Notes: generated by a model not told the origin, from the sequence alone. DNA of 64,000 nt from Halobellus inordinatus (GCF_024464655.1 NZ_JANHAV010000012.1:1-64000); one strand, 5' to 3'; numbered from the stretch's first letter, positions 17,576 through 26,692 are shown. Translations and numbers: made by a program.

Positions 17576-17883
17576 TGCTAACTGCTCCGACGGTAGGGAA
17601 AGACGGCACCGACCAACAGGTGACCTGCATCGCGTGCGGCGAGACAGTCGCGCGTGACGACGCGCGGGAGTACGATAAACACGGAGACCGCTGGAGCCGT
17701 AAGGGGAAGGACTTCGAGTACCTCTGTAAGCCCTGCCACCGCGAGTGCTGTCACCAGAACCGCGACGGACTGGAGGAGACGCTCGTGGCGGCCGGCGCCG
17801 GCCAAACGGACCAGAAGACGTTCCTCCGACAGTTCTGCGAGCAGATGTCCGACGGCGCGGACCCGAACTGGAAGAAGTCATAA
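17575..17883 (+). CDS. Small CxxC zinc-finger-like haloarchaeal protein
   Basis: 102 aa. The ATG at 17575 shares its A with the TAA of the nuoCD-like gene, so the two are co-translated. Four to six cysteines are arranged as CIAC near residues 20-23 and CKPCHRECC about 30 residues later, a likely zinc site. The middle is rich in charged residues (YDKHGDRWSRKGKDFEYL). Its family is uncharacterised as far as I can tell. Coupling to an orphan NuoCD makes an assembly or redox-linked role conceivable. Confidence 0.7.
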   Translation: MLTAPTVGKDGTDQQVTCIACGETVARDDAREYDKHGDRWSRKGKDFEYLCKPCHRECCHQNRDGLEETLVAAGAGQTDQKTFLRQFCEQMSDGADPNWKKS

Positions 17884-17975
17884 GGAAAACCACTCGCCCG
17901 AAAGAACGAATGCGGATGGGGCATCTCCGGAGTCCAGCGTCAAGGGCTATAGCACGAGGTGTTTGGGAAGCAGCC

Positions 17976-19007
17976 TCAGCGGAGAGCGCCGGTCACGCCA
18001 AGCACCTCCGCAATGATCCAGGCGACGAACAACAGATAACTGACGATCAGCGCGTACGCTTCGAGTTTTGTCAGCGAGAGGTCAGTTCGAAGGGCCGCAA
18101 AGAGCAGCACGGTCGCGAGGGTGAGCACACCCATCATCGGGACGGCCGTCGCAAAATCGATGACGACGCTGCCTGCGATGAGCACTCCGAGCGGGATCGC
18201 GACGAGCAGATCGAACGTGTTCGAACCTAATACGTTCGCGAGGCTCGTGACGCTCTTCCCCCTGCGGGCGGCGCGAACACTCACGAGGAGGTCCGGCAGG
18301 CTGGTCGCCGCAGCGACGATCGTCACCCCGGCGAGCAGTTCCGGAATCCCGAACGTGGTCGATAACGACTCGACGCTACCGACCACCTGTTCGACGGCGA
18401 CGAGGATGACGGCGAGACCGGCGACCAGCGTGAGCCACTGTCGTTCGATCTGAATGTCATCCGTGAGATGTTCGGCATCGTGGTCGTTGACGTCTTGCCA
18501 CTGGATGAACAGGTACAGGCCGTACAGGAGCAGCGGGAGAATAGCGAGCGGTCTCGTGATCCGTCCGAGGAGCGGCGGGCCATCGGGAACGGGAGCGTAG
18601 ATAACAGCGAATGCGAACGTGACCACGAGCACCGACACGGCGATCATATAGAACTGCGCTTCCTTGTAGACGAGCGTCCGGTTCGTTTCGAGCGGTTCGT
18701 CCGACACGAGCGCCGAAAAGGCGGGGATCGCAAGGATGTTGAAGATCGCAGAGCCGACGATCGCGCCGACACCGATGTCGAAAACGCCCGAAAGGGCAGC
18801 GAAGACGACGCTCGAAAGTTCGGGGAAGCTCGATCCGACAGCGACGACGATCGACCCCTGAACGACCGCCGGAAGCCCGTAGTACATCGAGAGCCGCTCA
18901 GCCGACCCCTCGAGCCAGCCGCTACCCATCCAGATGAGCCCAGTCGCGACGAAGACGACGAAGACATCCACGACCGGCGTGTGAGGGAGGAGACCGAACA
19001 GTGCCAT
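17976..19007 (-). CDS. Calcium/sodium antiporter (CaCA family)
   Basis: 343 aa, about 10 membrane helices in two inverted repeats. The family's alpha-repeats can be read: GSSFPELSSVVFAALSG with GAIVGSAIFNI in the first half, and ATSLPDLLVSVRAA with NVLGSNTFDLL in the second. The second repeat has Asp where the first has Glu, as in several prokaryotic members. It exchanges Ca2+ or K+ against Na+ across the cytoplasmic membrane. A hydrophilic loop near the middle (residues 165-185) links the repeats. It is monocistronic by position. Confidence 0.92.
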   Translation of the reverse strand: MALFGLLPHTPVVDVFVVFVATGLIWMGSGWLEGSAERLSMYYGLPAVVQGSIVVAVGSSFPELSSVVFAALSGVFDIGVGAIVGSAIFNILAIPAFSALVSDEPLETNRTLVYKEAQFYMIAVSVLVVTFAFAVIYAPVPDGPPLLGRITRPLAILPLLLYGLYLFIQWQDVNDHDAEHLTDDIQIERQWLTLVAGLAVILVAVEQVVGSVESLSTTFGIPELLAGVTIVAAATSLPDLLVSVRAARRGKSVTSLANVLGSNTFDLLVAIPLGVLIAGSVVIDFATAVPMMGVLTLATVLLFAALRTDLSLTKLEAYALIVSYLLFVAWIIAEVLGVTGALR

Positions 19008-19085
19008 AGCGTCCGAACGAATTCCCGAGAGAGCGACGTGAACGTATCGGTCCGCGGTGGGAGCCCCTCCGCAGGGAGTCCCGCT

Positions 19086-19982
19086 CTATGGAGCGCGATA
19101 GAGCAGGTCGTACTGGTGGGCGACGTAGAGGAGTTCGCCGGCCGCGAGCTGGTCGCGCCGCGCGTCGAGCCAGACGTCGAGGGCGGGCACTGTCTGGTCC
19201 GAATCAGAGATCGTCTCCTCGACGAACCGGAGGATCCGCGAGAGGAAGTACCGCTCGTCGGCCGGGTACACGGCGTCGACGGGGCGAACGATCCAGTCGG
19301 AGCTTTCGATCGCGAGCAGATCACCGTCCCGTCGGCGGAGCAGATCCGCGAGGTGGCGACCGGCCCGGACATCACGTCCGGATCGCTCGTCGATCGCGGC
19401 GTGGTACGCGCGTTCGACCGCGTCGTCGGCGGGATGGTCCGGCTGGAAGATCGTGCCGCCGTCGAACGTGATCGGGAAGTAAGCGAGTCCCCCCGGGCTG
19501 AGCGCCGACTCGACGGCTGAGACGAGACGCGGTAGTGGAACCAGGTCGGCGAACGCCTGGGCGATGACGAGGTCCAGATCCGACGCGCTGTCGAGTGCGT
19601 CGAGCGCGTCGCCGGTCTCGAAGGAGACGGCGAGATCCGAGACGGTGAAGTCGGCCGCAGCGGTCATCTCGTCGCGCTCGGACACCGACGACACCGGTGA
19701 CGGGCCAGTGACAATCCCGTAGCCCGCCCGCTGGAGCGCGGCCGGGCGGACCCGACGGGCGAAGGCGACGATGCACTCGTCGCTGTCGACGCCGCGATAC
19801 CGGCCGGAGTCGAGCCCCCACGAGAGCAGGCGTGGGACGGTGACGCCCGTCCCACACCCGGCTTCGAGGATCCGCGGCTCCGCAGGAAGCGCGTCCAGTA
19901 ACCGGTCGCGGACATACCGAGATAGCGCCCGCTCGTCGACGGACCGCTTCGATTCGAGATACCGGGGAAGCGCGTGCGTCAT
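19086..19982 (-). CDS. Class I SAM-dependent methyltransferase
   Basis: 298 aa from the ATG at 19982, which overlaps the upstream stop as ATGA; ten more in-frame residues are possible but unlikely. The SAM-binding motif I is ILEAGCGTGVTV (about residues 35-46), followed by an acidic strand-2 end (YRGVDSDE) and a motif-IV-like DLVIAQAF. The C-terminal third carries a separate small domain and ends DLLYRAP. It is the last gene of a three-gene operon with a dehydrogenase and a pterin-synthase-like protein. The acceptor is probably the small molecule those two make. Confidence 0.88.
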   Translation of the reverse strand: MTHALPRYLESKRSVDERALSRYVRDRLLDALPAEPRILEAGCGTGVTVPRLLSWGLDSGRYRGVDSDECIVAFARRVRPAALQRAGYGIVTGPSPVSSVSERDEMTAAADFTVSDLAVSFETGDALDALDSASDLDLVIAQAFADLVPLPRLVSAVESALSPGGLAYFPITFDGGTIFQPDHPADDAVERAYHAAIDERSGRDVRAGRHLADLLRRRDGDLLAIESSDWIVRPVDAVYPADERYFLSRILRFVEETISDSDQTVPALDVWLDARRDQLAAGELLYVAHQYDLLYRAP

Positions 19983-20383
19983 TCCTCGAGGACGCGGCTG
20001 TGACTCGCCCACGAGACGTCGTCTTCCCAGATCCGCACAGTCAGACTCGTTGGCGTGGGATCGTCGAGCGCCGCCGCGACGCGGTCGCCAAACAGGCGCG
20101 CGAAGTGCTCGATGCTCGGGTTCAGGCCCTCGAACTCGGGGAGGTCGTTGAGAAGCGCGTCCCCGTACCGGTCTTCGAGGTCGTCGAGGATGGCCTCGAC
20201 GGCGTCGATGTCGACCAGGTACCCGTAGGCGCCGAGTTCCGGGCCTGCGAACCGGAGTTCGACCGTGAAGTGGTGGCTGTTGATCTCGCCTTCGGGCCCG
20301 GGGTCCGGGACGGTGAGATAGTGCTGTGCGATGAACTCCCGCGTGACAGTCAGTTCGTACGTGTCGTCGGTGGGTGGGGCCAT
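19979..20383 (-). CDS. 6-pyruvoyl-tetrahydropterin synthase-like (QueD/PTPS fold) protein
   Basis: 134 aa, the normal length of the T-fold family. The metal-binding histidines survive as QHYL (about residue 16) and the SHHF pair (about 37-38), and a catalytic acid occurs in IWEDD. The catalytic cysteine that normally precedes the LHGH-type motif is absent: the sequence reads GEINSHHF. The enzyme therefore probably does something other than standard QueD or PTPS chemistry, although family members with other catalytic residues exist (PTPS-III uses Glu). It sits between the dehydrogenase and methyltransferase genes and overlaps the latter. Confidence 0.85.
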   Translation of the reverse strand: MAPPTDDTYELTVTREFIAQHYLTVPDPGPEGEINSHHFTVELRFAGPELGAYGYLVDIDAVEAILDDLEDRYGDALLNDLPEFEGLNPSIEHFARLFGDRVAAALDDPTPTSLTVRIWEDDVSWASHSRVLEE

Positions 20384-20421
20384 TCGTGGAAGTGAGAGCT
20401 GCGGTTGTTACTGAAAGCCGT

Positions 20422-21429
20422 TCACGGATACGTGAGCAGTACCTGGAGGACGCCGTCGGCGCGCTCGTCGAGGAGGCGATACGCGTCCGGCGCGTCGGAG
20501 AACGGGATCCGGTGTGTGATGAGCGATTCGACGTCGAGGTCGCGAAGCCGGGACAGCGCCGTCTCCGCCCGTCGAGCGCGCGTCCAGCGACCGCGGGTTT
20601 CCGGCGCGAGCGTGCTCACCTGGCTCGATTCGACCGAGATCCGATCGCGGTGGAACGACGCTCCGAGATCGACCGTCGCCGGCTTGTCACCGTACCAGGA
20701 ACCGACGATAACGCGGCTGTCGTAGCCGGCAGCCCCGACCGCGTCGTCGAGCGTCTCCGGGTGTCCGGAGAGTTCATAGACCAGGTCAGCACCGTCGCAG
20801 TCGGGCCCACGATCGAGGACGTCGTCGAGTTCGTCGGGCGCGACTGCGACGTCCGCCCCCAGGTGTCGAGCCCGCTCTCGCCGGCCCGGGATCGGCTCGA
20901 CGGCAACGAGCCGCCCGAGTGGGAACGACGCCAGCACGCCGATCGTACAGAGGCCGACGACGCCCGCACCGAAGACGACGACGTCCTCACCGACCCGCGG
21001 TCGTCCGTCGAGAACCAGCGACGTTGCCGTCTCGACGGAGGGAAACAGCACCATCTCCTCGACGGACACGTCCTCGGGGACTTCGATGAGTTGCTCGGGC
21101 GCGATCGAGAAGTGCGTCTCGTGGGGGTCGAACGCGAAAACCGTTCGCCCGAGCCAGTCGTCGTCGACCGCCTCGCCGACCGAGACGACGTCTCCGACGG
21201 AGGCGTACCCGTACCGCAGCGGGAACGAGAGGTCGCCGTCGATCGTTTCGAGCGTTTCGTCGGCAGGGAGCTCTTCGGGGGCGTCGCCCCGATAGATGAG
21301 CAGTTCCGTTCCGGCGCTGACGCCCGAAACGCGCGTTTCGACTAGCACTTCGTCGGCGGCCATCTCGACGGACGTCTCCTCAATCGCCGTCTCGAACGGG
21401 CCGGTGAAGTAGAGAGAGCGTCGGTTCAT
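20422..21429 (-). CDS. Medium-chain dehydrogenase of the BchC-like, zinc-poor type
   Basis: 335 aa from the ATG at 21429 (MNRRSLYF); the open frame begins ten residues earlier. A GroES-like N-terminal domain has SGVSAGTELLIYRG, the signature of BchC-like bi-domain oxidoreductases, in place of the catalytic-zinc cysteine of true alcohol dehydrogenases. A Rossmann domain carries VVVFGAGVVGL (about residue 150). Its substrate is probably a cofactor-like or sugar-derived molecule rather than an alcohol. It is the first gene of the operon, 38 nt ahead of the pterin-synthase-like gene. Confidence 0.88.
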   Translation of the reverse strand: MNRRSLYFTGPFETAIEETSVEMAADEVLVETRVSGVSAGTELLIYRGDAPEELPADETLETIDGDLSFPLRYGYASVGDVVSVGEAVDDDWLGRTVFAFDPHETHFSIAPEQLIEVPEDVSVEEMVLFPSVETATSLVLDGRPRVGEDVVVFGAGVVGLCTIGVLASFPLGRLVAVEPIPGRRERARHLGADVAVAPDELDDVLDRGPDCDGADLVYELSGHPETLDDAVGAAGYDSRVIVGSWYGDKPATVDLGASFHRDRISVESSQVSTLAPETRGRWTRARRAETALSRLRDLDVESLITHRIPFSDAPDAYRLLDERADGVLQVLLTYP

Positions 21430-21615
21430 CGTTGAGCGAGCAGAGAGGACACGCCGCATCGCCGGCTCACAACCCTGTCAGAGGTCCGGGAAGCCGCCCG
21501 ACAGCCGGGCCGTCGGGAGAGATCGAGTGGGGTGATACCAGCAGATGCGAGCTATACGATTATCATACTATCGGCCGGGGAGAATCGCGTCACACACCGG
21601 ACGAGCCGTAGCGAT

Positions 21616-22920
21616 TCACCCGCGGCGGGAACTCGTCAGGGCCAGGAGAGCGGAAGCTACGAGGAGAACAGCCAGCAGTCCAGGGACGGCGCCGAAGCCG
21701 TCGCCGAAAGCGTCCGACCCGCCGGTCGTGGCTCCAGTTCGGTCATCTCCGTCAGCACCGAGGACGTCGCTCCCGCCATCGGCTGCCTCGATTGCCGGCG
21801 TGGTCTCGGTAGTGACGCGTGGGGCTGTCGTCGGGGTCCTAGAGCGAGGATCCGAGGTACCGGAGGGAGTCATCTGGGATTGCTCGACGACGACCAGTCC
21901 GGCGGCTGTCTCTTTGGTGCCCAGCGCGTCGCCGACGCTGAGTTCGTAGCTCCCGGACTGCTCCAACGAGACGGTCATCGTGACGTGCTCCGTCTCTCCC
22001 GGATCGAGCGTGACAGTCGGCCCGTCGGCGGTCCGTGATCCGTTGACCAAGAGTTCGAGCGACGTACTGCCCGTCGCGCGGCCGCGGTTCTCGATCGTGG
22101 AGGTCACATCGACGCTCGCGTTCGGCGCCACTGAGCCATTCGACACACTGGCGTTGGTGAACGTGATATCCGCTCGCGACGAATCGGAGGAACTGCCACC
22201 GCCGCCACCGCCACTGCTACTGCCACCGCTGCTATCGTCGTTATCGTCGTTATCGTCGTCACCGTCCGAGGAGTCAGGAGTCGGCGTGGTGGTCGCTGTC
22301 GTGGTCGAATTCGGTGTGGGGGCCGCTGTCGTGGTCGAATTCGGTGTAGAGGTGGCCGTCTCCGTCGGCGTTGGTGTTGCAGTCTGAGTCGGCGTCCCCG
22401 TCGAATCCTCGACGATCTGCACAGCTGACGGCGACCGGTACGTGGCCGGTGAGAAGGTGCCTCCGTCCCCGTCCGCGAATTTCGTATCGGCCGCGACGAA
22501 GGCGACCTCGCCCTCGGTGTCGGCGTTCTCGGTGAATTCGAACGTGATGGTGGCGAGGACCGGATCGTCGGTCGCCGCCGACCGGTACTGATTGAACGCG
22601 ACCCAGCCTTGCTCGTCGTTCACGGTCGAGACGGGATCCTCGAAGTCGGACGTGCCCGCAACGTCCTGGACCTGGAGCACCGCAGGGTCGTAGGTGAGGT
22701 TCGTCTGGTAGCCTCGAACGTCGGAGGCGGAGGCCCACACAGTGAGCGTGACCGTCTCGCCGGGCTCACCCGTGATCGAGTCGGCGGGCGCATCGCCCGC
22801 TTCCTGACCGAGCGTCACCGACGAGTCGGGAGCCGATGCGGCGGGGGTGACGCCCGCCGCGACGATCAGGAGCCCAGCGACGCACACGACGACAACCGAC
22901 ACAGAGAGCGAGTCACGCAT
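21616..22920 (-). CDS. Cohesin-domain surface protein with CARDB domain and C-terminal membrane anchor
   Basis: 434 aa. A Sec signal peptide (VVVVCVAGLLIVAAG) precedes a cohesin-like beta-sandwich at about 38-172 (VTLGQEAGDAPADSITG, then NLTYDPAVLQVQDV and LATITFEFTENAD). A Thr/Pro-rich linker (172-210) and an Asp/Ser/Gly run lead to a CARDB domain at about 250-345. A final helix (VPGLLAVLLVASALLALTSS) ends in RRG, resembling PGF-CTERM anchors without the exact motif. The linker is probably O-glycosylated. Six nt upstream on the same strand lies a phosphoesterase ending in a dockerin, the natural partner of a cohesin. Confidence 0.82.
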   Translation of the reverse strand: MRDSLSVSVVVVCVAGLLIVAAGVTPAASAPDSSVTLGQEAGDAPADSITGEPGETVTLTVWASASDVRGYQTNLTYDPAVLQVQDVAGTSDFEDPVSTVNDEQGWVAFNQYRSAATDDPVLATITFEFTENADTEGEVAFVAADTKFADGDGGTFSPATYRSPSAVQIVEDSTGTPTQTATPTPTETATSTPNSTTTAAPTPNSTTTATTTPTPDSSDGDDDNDDNDDSSGGSSSGGGGGGSSSDSSRADITFTNASVSNGSVAPNASVDVTSTIENRGRATGSTSLELLVNGSRTADGPTVTLDPGETEHVTMTVSLEQSGSYELSVGDALGTKETAAGLVVVEQSQMTPSGTSDPRSRTPTTAPRVTTETTPAIEAADGGSDVLGADGDDRTGATTGGSDAFGDGFGAVPGLLAVLLVASALLALTSSRRG

Positions 22921-22926
22921 CCGCGA

Positions 22927-24783
22927 TCAGCCCCCTCCGGCGCTGTCGGCAACGGTAACGATGTCCCCAATGTCCACGTCACCGTCGTCGTCGACGTCGG
23001 CCGCGTCTCGGTCGATAGTGACGTCGTCGCCGTTGACGTACTGTTGCATCCGATCGACGTCGTCGCCGTCGACGTCCCCGTCGCCGTCGGCGTCACCTGC
23101 GAGCGATCCGTCGGAGCCGTCGGCGGGCGGCCCGTCAGCGTCGTCTACGTACCGGACGGTCAGTGTCGGCGGCGTCTCGCCCTCCGCCGTCTCGAAGTCC
23201 CAGCCGTCGTCGCCGAGCGGGAGGAACGCCCAGCCGTAATTGGCGGCCCCGTCGGCCCAGCGCTCGACGCTGTCGGTGACGTCGATCCGTGTCGAGCCGG
23301 ACGCGACGCTACCAGTTTTCGCATCGGGCGTCGTCGCGGCCTCGCTTCCGTCCGCCTGTATGCCGCCATCCATCGAAGCCCACGTGTCGTCTGCACGCCA
23401 CTCCGAGAGCATCCGATGGACCGCTGCGCCGTCACCCTCGTCGATCGTCTCGACAGTCAGCGTTGCTGATTGGACAGTCGCCTGAGACGGAATCTGTCCG
23501 TCAGCGTCGCCGACGATGTCGTCGAATCGAAGGAGCGCCTGCGCTCGATTCTCCGAGTTCTGCGGGTCGTTGGTGTCGACAGTGATCGTTGACGCAGTCC
23601 GATCGCTGCTCTCAGGGTCGGCTTCACGGAGGTTCGTATCGACCGTGCCGTCGTAGCCGTCGACGCCTTGCTGGAACGACGTGCGCGTGTCCTCGCTGGC
23701 AGACGGATCGAACCGAGCGTCGAAATCGAGGTCGAACGCGAACTCGCTGTCGCCGCCGGTCTCGTACTCGCCGAGGCTCGGCGAATAGGTGCGGAACTGA
23801 ATTCGGTCGGGTGTTTCATCGCCGCCTCCGGGATGAAACTGCACGAGCCGGAGCCACCCGGTGCCGCCGTCGCTTCGATCCTGGTAGTCCGCGACGACTT
23901 CGTAGACTGATTCGCCGGCCGCGTTCTCGGAGACCTGGTGGTACTCCCCGTCGTCTTCGTGCCAGTGGCCGTTCAGTACGAGGAATATCTGGGGATTCGG
24001 CTCGATCAGATCCTGCCACACCACCTCACCCGGGTTCCCTTCGCCGCCGTCGTCCTGGGAGTTGGTCGCGCGGCTACCGTCGTCGCGGAGGTACGAGTGC
24101 GTCGTGAGGATCGTCGGGCGGTCGGGGTAGTCGTCGAGGACAGACTGTGCCCACCCCAGCGGCGTGGCGTCGTCGTCGACAGTACCTGACGGTTCCCACT
24201 CCAGGGCGAGGTGAAGGAAGTCGTAGTCGCCGGCGGAAAACAGTTGATAGGAGTTGAGGCCCTCCGCTCGCGGCCCCGACCCGCCGTACCACGAATAGTC
24301 GTCGAACCGTGCCGGGCCGAAGTACGCGGCGTAGTTCTCGACCGAGGAGGATTTGTCGTTCGTCTCGGCCCAGTCGTGGTTGCCGGGCAGCGTCGAGTAC
24401 GGGACGACGCCATCGAGTGTCGACATCGCCCCGTCGATGCGGTCCCACTCGTCCTCCTCGGAGCCGTTTTCCACCAGATCGCCCTCGTGTGTGACAAATC
24501 GGATGGACTCGCTGTCGACGTTGTCGGCGATCCAGTCCGTCTGATCGGTCGCATACGAGATCAGCCGCTCTTTCTCGGCGTACTTCTGGGTGTCGGGGAT
24601 CGCGACGACGGTCCAGTAGTCGTCTGTCTGTCCCGCGGCTGGCGTCGGCTGGAGGGCCGCGAGTGCGCCGCCCCCGAGAGCGCCGAGAAGCGTCCGTCGC
24701 GAGATGCTGAACCGATCGGACGCGTTCGAGACGACACCCGGGCGAACGTCTGGACCGTCTACGGGGGGATCAAAATGGGACAT
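22927..24783 (-). CDS. Tat-exported metallophosphoesterase with DNRLRE and dockerin domains
   Basis: 618 aa. A twin-arginine signal (SRRTLLGALGGGALAAL, about residues 29-45) implies folded export. The calcineurin-like phosphoesterase (about 55-310) shows the metal motifs IPDTQKY, HEGDLVENG, PGNHDW, TTHSY and LNGHWHED. A DNRLRE beta domain (about 370-550) follows. The last ~60 residues are a dockerin with two calcium-loop repeats (DADGDGDVDGDDVDRM and DVDDDGDVDIGDI). The enzyme probably hydrolyses an external phosphomono- or diester and docks to the cohesin protein of the next gene. The domain order is clear; the substrate is not. Confidence 0.9.
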   Translation of the reverse strand: MSHFDPPVDGPDVRPGVVSNASDRFSISRRTLLGALGGGALAALQPTPAAGQTDDYWTVVAIPDTQKYAEKERLISYATDQTDWIADNVDSESIRFVTHEGDLVENGSEEDEWDRIDGAMSTLDGVVPYSTLPGNHDWAETNDKSSSVENYAAYFGPARFDDYSWYGGSGPRAEGLNSYQLFSAGDYDFLHLALEWEPSGTVDDDATPLGWAQSVLDDYPDRPTILTTHSYLRDDGSRATNSQDDGGEGNPGEVVWQDLIEPNPQIFLVLNGHWHEDDGEYHQVSENAAGESVYEVVADYQDRSDGGTGWLRLVQFHPGGGDETPDRIQFRTYSPSLGEYETGGDSEFAFDLDFDARFDPSASEDTRTSFQQGVDGYDGTVDTNLREADPESSDRTASTITVDTNDPQNSENRAQALLRFDDIVGDADGQIPSQATVQSATLTVETIDEGDGAAVHRMLSEWRADDTWASMDGGIQADGSEAATTPDAKTGSVASGSTRIDVTDSVERWADGAANYGWAFLPLGDDGWDFETAEGETPPTLTVRYVDDADGPPADGSDGSLAGDADGDGDVDGDDVDRMQQYVNGDDVTIDRDAADVDDDGDVDIGDIVTVADSAGGG

Positions 24784-24935
24784 ACTGTCGCCACCAAACG
24801 AGAGAGAGACCCGTCGCTTCGCAAATAAGTATAGACCAGTTGTGTGCCCAGTAGGAACGCGTTATCGAGGAACGGAGACGTTACCGTGTGGTGTGGCGCT
24901 CGTTCCACGCGTGAGGTCGGTGCGGGAACACGCGT

Positions 24936-26114
24936 TTAGTCGGTTGCCTCGACCGTCCGGGCGGATTCGAGCGATCGGACAGTCTCGACGATAGCCCGGT
25001 CCAGCCCGTGTTCGGTCCAGTCCCGTTTCCGTGGGATCTGTGCCCGGTACGTCACCACGTCGTCGAACAGTTCACGGAAGATGTCGCGCTCGCTGCGGAC
25101 GACCTCGTCGAGCGTTTCTACCATCGTGCCGCCCTCGACGAGCGAATCGTACGCGTGGAAGTACTCTCGGAGCCGGCCGTCCCACTCGTAGTTGCAGATG
25201 GCCGACGTCGCGGCCATCGCCGCCTCGGTCGAAATCCGCGCGGCGGAGACCGTCTCGGCGTTCGGCGCCGCCTCCAGAAACAGCACGTTGTCCACACTCG
25301 CTCGCTCGACGTCGTTCGCAGCGGAGTACAGCGTCGTGACGTCGACGAAGTCCCGGTCGTTATCGGCGAGATACGCGTTGTTCAGATACCCGATAGCAGT
25401 ATGCGGGAGCGAATGGCCACGGCTGACACGCTTGTCGATGAACGCGTGGACGTCGTGGCGGAGCCGGTCCTGGAACGTGTCGTACTCGGGCTCGATCTCG
25501 GTGAACGAGTCGAGATTGTAGGGCTGGAGATTCACGCCCAGAGGGTACCCGCGGGCTGAACCATCCGCGCCGACCCAGAGGCGGTCGTCCGAGAGGAAGT
25601 CCGCCCCGTTGCGGAGCAACGCCAAGAGCGTGTTCGTCTTGCCAGCGCCGCGCCAGGCCGGGAACAGCGTGGTCTGTCCGTCCAGTGTGACGCCGGACGC
25701 GTGAATCAGCGCCTGTCCCTGTTCGATGCGTCGCCGGCGAATCTCGAACTCCATCGGATAGATCGAGTAGAACGGCTCGAACCCGGGCGTCACGCGGATT
25801 TGCTCCCAGCCCGGTTCGACCGCCATATAGTCACCGCGGTTGTAGACGAGGAACTCCTCGCCGGTCCACCCGTAGTGATCCGTCGGATCGCCGAGAACGG
25901 TCTCGGAGTCGACCTCCACGGGTGCCTCTTCGATGACGAGGTCGGGGTCACGGGACGGCGAATCGGTCAGGAACTGGTCGTACATCTGGCGGTACTGGGT
26001 CGATGTACGTCCACCGTCGCCGACGACGGCTACCAGCAGGTCGCCGAAAAAGTCGTAATAGCGACGTGTTCTGTGTGGTCGGGTCGCGCGTGAGTTTCTG
26101 TTTGAGTTGGTCAT
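24936..26114 (-). CDS. HPr kinase/PEPCK-like P-loop protein
   Basis: 392 aa and soluble. The middle has a degenerate Walker A, AWRGAGKTNTLLAL (about residue 155), preceded by IHASGVTLDGQTTLFP and followed by FLSDDRLWV, the acidic motif of the HprK/PEPCK nucleotide-binding fold. No phosphotransferase-system HPr is near, so classical HPr phosphorylation is unlikely. Related proteins sit in surface-polysaccharide and peptide-modification clusters, acting on unknown substrates. It is divergent from the membrane protein at 26354. The substrate is unknown. Confidence 0.7.
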   Translation of the reverse strand: MTNSNRNSRATRPHRTRRYYDFFGDLLVAVVGDGGRTSTQYRQMYDQFLTDSPSRDPDLVIEEAPVEVDSETVLGDPTDHYGWTGEEFLVYNRGDYMAVEPGWEQIRVTPGFEPFYSIYPMEFEIRRRRIEQGQALIHASGVTLDGQTTLFPAWRGAGKTNTLLALLRNGADFLSDDRLWVGADGSARGYPLGVNLQPYNLDSFTEIEPEYDTFQDRLRHDVHAFIDKRVSRGHSLPHTAIGYLNNAYLADNDRDFVDVTTLYSAANDVERASVDNVLFLEAAPNAETVSAARISTEAAMAATSAICNYEWDGRLREYFHAYDSLVEGGTMVETLDEVVRSERDIFRELFDDVVTYRAQIPRKRDWTEHGLDRAIVETVRSLESARTVEATD

Positions 26115-26353
26115 ATGAACGTGCCTGTGGCGTCGGACGGTTCCACAGGGCCTCCCAGAAGGGGACGTACCTCACGGAATGGCATTGTTAAATGGAACGT
26201 AGTTCGTTCCAGGGAGGGTACCAGAAGACGGCGCTTTCGGCCGCCGATAGAGCCGGTAACAGCGGTCTCGAAGCGGGCGTATAAGCAAACCGTACCGTAG
26301 CCTTCGCCGATCCAACCAGAACGGTTTAGACCGAGCTTTCTGTACACTGTGAC

Positions 26354-26692
26354 GTGGTCCTGGGCGTTTCCGAGTCGGTGATTCGAACACTCGCACTCGT
26401 GCCGGCAGAGTGGGTCGACCGGCAGTACGCTGTCTTCCTCTTCGCAGGCATTCTCCTGGCCGGGATCGGCACGGTCGTGGTGTTCGCCCTGGGCGTCGCC
26501 GCCTACGCGCGCCGCAGAGAGTTTCACTACCTGCTCATCACGCTGGCGCTCGGTGCGCTCGTCGTCCGGACGGGAATCGGTCTCGCGACGGTGTACGGAC
26601 TTGTGCCGATGACGATGCATCACCTGCTCGGCCACGCGCTCGACTTTCTCGTCTCCGCGCTCGTGCTGTACGCCGTCTACAGCACGCGGTAA
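26354..26692 (+). CDS. Three-helix membrane protein paired with a winged-helix regulator
   Basis: 112 aa from a GTG start at 26354; no in-frame ATG precedes the helices. Hydrophobic segments lie at about 26-48, 57-78 and 88-108, with conserved-looking histidines in MTMHHLLGH. It is followed 118 nt later by a two-domain winged-helix regulator. Gene pairs of this kind recur next to copper genes in haloarchaea. No function is established to my knowledge; a membrane sensor for the regulator is a guess. Confidence 0.65.
   Translation: MVLGVSESVIRTLALVPAEWVDRQYAVFLFAGILLAGIGTVVVFALGVAAYARRREFHYLLITLALGALVVRTGIGLATVYGLVPMTMHHLLGHALDFLVSALVLYAVYSTR

Noticed and set aside
18468-19520. 350-codon plus-strand frame across the CaCA and methyltransferase genes
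   Set aside because: Spans two genuine minus-strand genes and the gap between them, and consists of Glu/Arg/Asp repeats from antisense reading.
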